From contig JBNMOT010000073.1 in assembly GCA_051275515.1 (NCBI GenBank), forward strand, positions 1-16,540: 16,540 nucleotides of DNA, in the 5' to 3' direction. Made by a program: the position numbers and the translations under genes. The DNA is from Oleispira sp051275515. GTDB lineage: Bacteria > Pseudomonadota > Gammaproteobacteria > Pseudomonadales > Oceanobacteraceae. The notes under the pieces were generated by a model. The model ran no database searches, was not told where the DNA came from, and was given only the letters and a program-made list of their open reading frames with translations. Shown in pieces: positions 13,748-16,540 of the stretch. The first letter of the stretch is position 1, and each line of letters begins with the position of its first letter.

Positions 13748-15260
13748 TGAGCGTCGGCGCTTTATTCTTGTACTGTGGCATGGTCATGCCGACGTTAGCA
13801 TTCACATACGTTGGGTCAGCCACTGTGTAGCGTTTACCATTCAACTGCCAGCTATCACCTTGTACGGGTTTACTAAACTCAATGGCAGTGGCAATGTGAC
13901 CCGGAAAATCAACAATAACCACATCCAGTGTTAACAGTGACTTTGTTAACCAAGCAAACAGCGCGGCTCTGTCTTCACAATCCGAGTAAGGGTAATACAA
14001 GGTTTCTAGGGGAAATAAATAGTTCTCTTGCTGGAACTGATCATCATCTGTTTTATATTTAAAGGCTGTTTGCACGAAGCGCAATAAGCGATTAACGGCT
14101 TCGATTTCAGTTTGACCTTCAATAATAGGCTTTAATTGAGACAATAAACTGTAGGCGGTTTCTTGTGGCATACCGGCCAAAAAATAATTTTTCAAATCCA
14201 ATTGTGGAAACGTTTTAAAATAATTAACCATTCCTTTTGGGTAGCTGACATTAATGTCGAATTTTTCTCCGTTATAACTAAAAGATAAATCTCGTTTTTC
14301 TTGATGTTGATTGGCGACGAATTTATTCGGTTCCGAAAAATCTAAATTGCGCTGACCATCAAGATGCTTACCGCTGTAAGTGAATACTTTACCTGGCTTC
14401 ATCGCTTTCTCGTTTAACGATACGGAGTAATAGCGTTGATTGTCTATCGTAAAATAGGTGGTGCTAAATAGTGGCTGTTTAGAAGGCATTAATAAAAATA
14501 GTTGTTGATTATAAGCAATGCGTGCATTAAACCCTGCTTTCACTAATAAAAACCAAGAGGTGAGTTGACGACTGCTTTGATTACGCTGATTAGACCCCTG
14601 TAACTCTCGAGCGAACTGATCAAATAATAAAGCGATTCCCCAATCATTTAATTGAAGTTTTTTTGAGGCTTCTGATAACTGCTCAATTATTGCTTTATGA
14701 GGCTGAGTCGCCAGCAGCGTCCAATAACTGGCAATCGATTTATTACTAATGCTGTCACGAAAAATTTGTTTAAAACTTTTGTGATATTCGATGATTATAT
14801 TTTCACCAAAAAAATCAAACTGTGCATTGCGTAAATTGAAGTCTTTTTTAACAATAGGTTTTTTTTCGGCAACCGGCTTTTTGTCGACAGTTGGTGGCTT
14901 AATAATATCGATGGGCTTAATAATAATAGGTTTTATTATTTTCTTTTCAGACTTTGTCGTATCCTGTCTATCCAAATCTGTATCGTTAATAATCACGATA
15001 GGTTTTGCGATAGGGATGGCTAACGGTTTTGGCGCGGGATCACGTGTTACCGTTTTCTCAACCTCGACCTCTTGCCATTTTTTATTTAAAAAGCCGATAA
15101 AGGCTTTATCATTTTCATCTAAGTAGTGTTGGAATTCAGTTTGGGTTTGCTGTAGCCATTGCTCATACTCAGAATCTGCCGCTAGACTATCGATACTCAT
15201 AAGCGAGGCGCTACAGGCGAGGGTAGATAATATAACATTGCGCAGTATTCGTCTGTTCAT
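13737..15260 (-). CDS. Exported transglutaminase-like cysteine protein of unknown function
   Basis: A predicted periplasmic or envelope protein of 507 residues. Seen: a Sec signal peptide (MNRRILRNVILSTLA..., cleavage near LAA, about 28); a charged helical part; a Lys/Pro/Ile-rich low-complexity linker (about 78-139); a middle region; and a C-terminal transglutaminase-like domain whose triad appears as Cys428 in YSDCEDRAALFAWL, His455 in FPGHIATAI and Asp482 in YTVADPTY. The middle region has a similar block (LTSWFLLVKAGFNARIAY, then TIDNQRYYSVS) without Cys, His or Asp, perhaps a degenerate second copy. Such domains may be peptidases, amidases or crosslinkers; which is unknown. ATG 15260 is chosen because it starts the signal peptide; the frame is open to 15317 only by reading through the terminator T tract. 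I do not recognise a named homolog. Confidence 0.8.
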   Translation of the reverse strand: MNRRILRNVILSTLACSASLMSIDSLAADSEYEQWLQQTQTEFQHYLDENDKAFIGFLNKKWQEVEVEKTVTRDPAPKPLAIPIAKPIVIINDTDLDRQDTTKSEKKIIKPIIIKPIDIIKPPTVDKKPVAEKKPIVKKDFNLRNAQFDFFGENIIIEYHKSFKQIFRDSISNKSIASYWTLLATQPHKAIIEQLSEASKKLQLNDWGIALLFDQFARELQGSNQRNQSSRQLTSWFLLVKAGFNARIAYNQQLFLLMPSKQPLFSTTYFTIDNQRYYSVSLNEKAMKPGKVFTYSGKHLDGQRNLDFSEPNKFVANQHQEKRDLSFSYNGEKFDINVSYPKGMVNYFKTFPQLDLKNYFLAGMPQETAYSLLSQLKPIIEGQTEIEAVNRLLRFVQTAFKYKTDDDQFQQENYLFPLETLYYPYSDCEDRAALFAWLTKSLLTLDVVIVDFPGHIATAIEFSKPVQGDSWQLNGKRYTVADPTYVNANVGMTMPQYKNKAPTLIAF

Positions 15261-15302
15261 GGCGGAAGCCTTTGAGTGAGTATTTAGGGAAAAATTAAAA
15301 GC

Positions 15303-15332
15303 AAAAAAAACCGACACTAGGTCGGTTTTTTT
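15303..15332 (-). terminator. Bidirectional-looking terminator after the LPP20 lipoprotein gene
   Basis: CCGAC at 15311-15315 and GTCGG at 15321-15325 form the stem around a five-base loop, flanked by eight A on one side and seven T on the other. On the minus strand it lies just after the lipoprotein stop and 42 bases before the next gene's ATG, so that gene needs read-through or its own promoter. Confidence 0.88.
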
Positions 15333-15345
15333 AAAATAAACAACA

Positions 15346-15927
15346 TTAGTTGTTCATGTTCGCAATGTCAGCGGCTAATTCATCTTGAGCTTTGCCCGCT
15401 TGAAATTTCTGCCATAAAGCACGCTCATTCTTCATAGACGTTTTAAGTGCATTTTCAGCTAGTTTATTAACCGTATCAGGGCTTAAACCTACCAATACGA
15501 CAATACCACCTGTGGGTGTTGGCATTTGACGGAAGATACGAGAACCGATTAACGTCTCTTTAGTAATCTGCTTAGTCACCGAAGTATTTACCTGATCAAC
15601 TGTTTCGCTATCGCCAGCGCCCGTTGTTTCAGAATACTGCTTGATCATGTTTTGAACTTCAACCTTCATCGTCTGAGCAAGTTCAACACGCGCAGCGGTT
15701 GCCGCCATTTGCTTCATGAAGTTAGCGCCCGCACCAGACTTGTCGGCATAACCTACCGCAGAAAGATCGATGCCATCAACCGGTGCGCCACAAACCCATT
15801 CAGGTGCCGGTTGGTTAGAACCATCAGCAAATACGCAGCTCGCAACAGGTTGCGGGGCTGGTTGGTTAGCGCTACAAGCGACTAAAAATGTGGCTGCACT
15901 GGCAACCAATAATGAACGAATTTTCAT
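15346..15927 (-). CDS. LPP20-type outer-membrane lipoprotein
   Basis: A lipoprotein of 193 residues. The N-terminus MKIRSLLVASAATFLVAC is a lipoprotein signal with the lipobox Cys at 18; Ser at +2 predicts transfer to the outer membrane. A Pro/Ala/Gln segment follows, then APEWVCGAPVDG and a helical core (about 65-125), GSRIFRQMPTPTGGIVVLVGLSP, and a Lys/Ala-rich C-terminal helix. This layout fits the LPP20 family, whose members have varied roles, and no specific function can be assigned. AAGGAG lies seven bases before the ATG, a strong ribosome site suggesting good expression. The transglutaminase-like gene follows after a terminator. Two extra Cys (31 and 46) could form a disulfide. Confidence 0.85.
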   Translation of the reverse strand: MKIRSLLVASAATFLVACSANQPAPQPVASCVFADGSNQPAPEWVCGAPVDGIDLSAVGYADKSGAGANFMKQMAATAARVELAQTMKVEVQNMIKQYSETTGAGDSETVDQVNTSVTKQITKETLIGSRIFRQMPTPTGGIVVLVGLSPDTVNKLAENALKTSMKNERALWQKFQAGKAQDELAADIANMNN

Positions 15928-16116
15928 CTTATTCTCCTTGATATGTGATAAATAAAGATAGTTTTAATCTAGTTAAATTGAGCATAGCTTAAGGCTGAAT
16001 AAATTACTACACTCTCTAGTGAGGTATGTGACACAGTTTAAAGAAGCGTTCAATTCGGGTCATTATGGGTTTTTATTTCATCAAAGTTTTACCCAACTAA
16101 GCTTTCTATTAGCAAT

Positions 16117-16157
16117 AAAAAAGCCGCAGTAGAGTTGAGTCTCATGCGGCTTTTTTT
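16117..16157 (-). terminator. Terminator downstream of serA
   Basis: AAAAAAGCCGCA at 16117-16128 pairs with TGCGGC plus a T run at 16145-16157, giving a stem of six mostly G+C pairs extended by A-T pairs, with a 16-base loop. It lies about 40 bases after the serA stop and has U-tract-like runs for both strands. Confidence 0.88.
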
Positions 16158-16197
16158 GTAGCTTTCTGGCTTTGAATAAAAGCCCTTAATAAAAAGC

Positions 16198-16540
16198 TTA
16201 GAACAAACGACGTACTTTGATCGTGCCGTCAATGGTCTGGATTTTATCAAGTGCTAATTCGCTAGCGCCTGCATTCACATCAATAACGACATAGCCAATG
16301 CTGCCAAAGGTTTGTAAGTATTGGCCACTAATGTTGATGTCGTTTTCGGCAAGAATGGCGTTGATCGCATTCATGATGCCAGGCTTGTTCTGGTGAACGT
16401 GCAAGATGCGGTGCTGGTCAGGGTGAGCCGGCAATGCAACTTCTGGGAAGTTAACCGCAGAAATAGTGGTACCGTTATCGCTGTACTTTCCTAACTTCTC
16501 AGCAACTTCTAAACCGATGTTAGCTTGCGCTTCCATGGTA
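16198..16540 (-). CDS. serA: D-3-phosphoglycerate dehydrogenase, C-terminal part (cut by window end)
   Basis: SerA oxidises 3-phosphoglycerate to 3-phosphohydroxypyruvate, the first step of serine synthesis, using NAD. Only the last 113 or so residues are in the window. TMEAQANIGLEVAEKLGKYS and AVNFPEVALP match the end of the substrate-binding part of E. coli SerA. HRILHVHQNKPGIMNAINAI, DINISGQYLQT and IGYVVIDVNA form the C-terminal ACT domain, the serine-binding regulatory site in the E. coli enzyme. The C-terminus GTIKVRRLF also matches. The Met at 16536 is internal: the frame continues past 16540 with Thr before it, as in the family. A terminator follows the gene. Confidence 0.95.
   Translation of the reverse strand, partial: TMEAQANIGLEVAEKLGKYSDNGTTISAVNFPEVALPAHPDQHRILHVHQNKPGIMNAINAILAENDINISGQYLQTFGSIGYVVIDVNAGASELALDKIQTIDGTIKVRRLF

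Noticed and set aside
15261..15317. Upstream extension of the transglutaminase-like protein (MSVFFAFNFS...)
   Set aside because: These codons are read from the T tract and arm of the hairpin terminator of the preceding gene, and would bury the signal peptide.

Overview
The window looks like chromosomal DNA of a marine-type gammaproteobacterium with an A+T-leaning genome. HslV, HslU, PriA, bL31, PgpA, GloC and SerA all read close to their E. coli relatives. The grouping of an FtsN-like SPOR gene, hslV, hslU and a DUF971 gene, with priA and rpmE nearby, resembles the Pseudomonas arrangement. An Oceanospirillales/Pseudomonadales-type host is my best guess; the species is inference.

Layout. 1-1600: a YugP-type membrane zinc peptidase (+) faces pgpA (-). 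1599-5360: a (+) run of an FtsN-like SPOR protein, a FabA-like hotdog dehydratase with Glu at the catalytic acid position, hslV, hslU and a DUF971 protein. hslVU has a good sigma-32-type promoter overlapping the end of the dehydratase gene. 5361-6542: about 1.2 kb of very A+T-rich DNA with no convincing gene, a perfect 9-bp inverted repeat and traces of broken reading frames. 6543-9869: a 1108-residue exported protein, the most unusual item here. It has a signal peptide, about ten 18-residue beta-solenoid repeats merging into an ice-binding-like (DUF3494) domain, then a full MshQ-type DUF6701 region. 9870-12710: priA (-) diverges from rpmE (+), which has a hairpin leader and a strong terminator. 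12713-12931: a 72-residue protein I do not recognise. 13029-15927 (-): gloC, an exported transglutaminase-like protein and an LPP20-type lipoprotein. 16198-16540 (-): the 3' end of serA, cut by the window edge.

How the parts relate. hslV and hslU form one heat-shock protease unit (ATGA overlap). The lipoprotein and the transglutaminase-like protein are consecutive envelope proteins separated by a hairpin terminator. The surface protein and its A+T-rich upstream DNA lie between hslVU-DUF971 and priA-rpmE, which are closer together in relatives, so this stretch looks like an accessory insertion. The hypothesis I would pursue is that the MshQ-type pilus or surface scaffold carries an ice-binding-like solenoid as its exposed head, in place of the lectin-like domain often found in this family.
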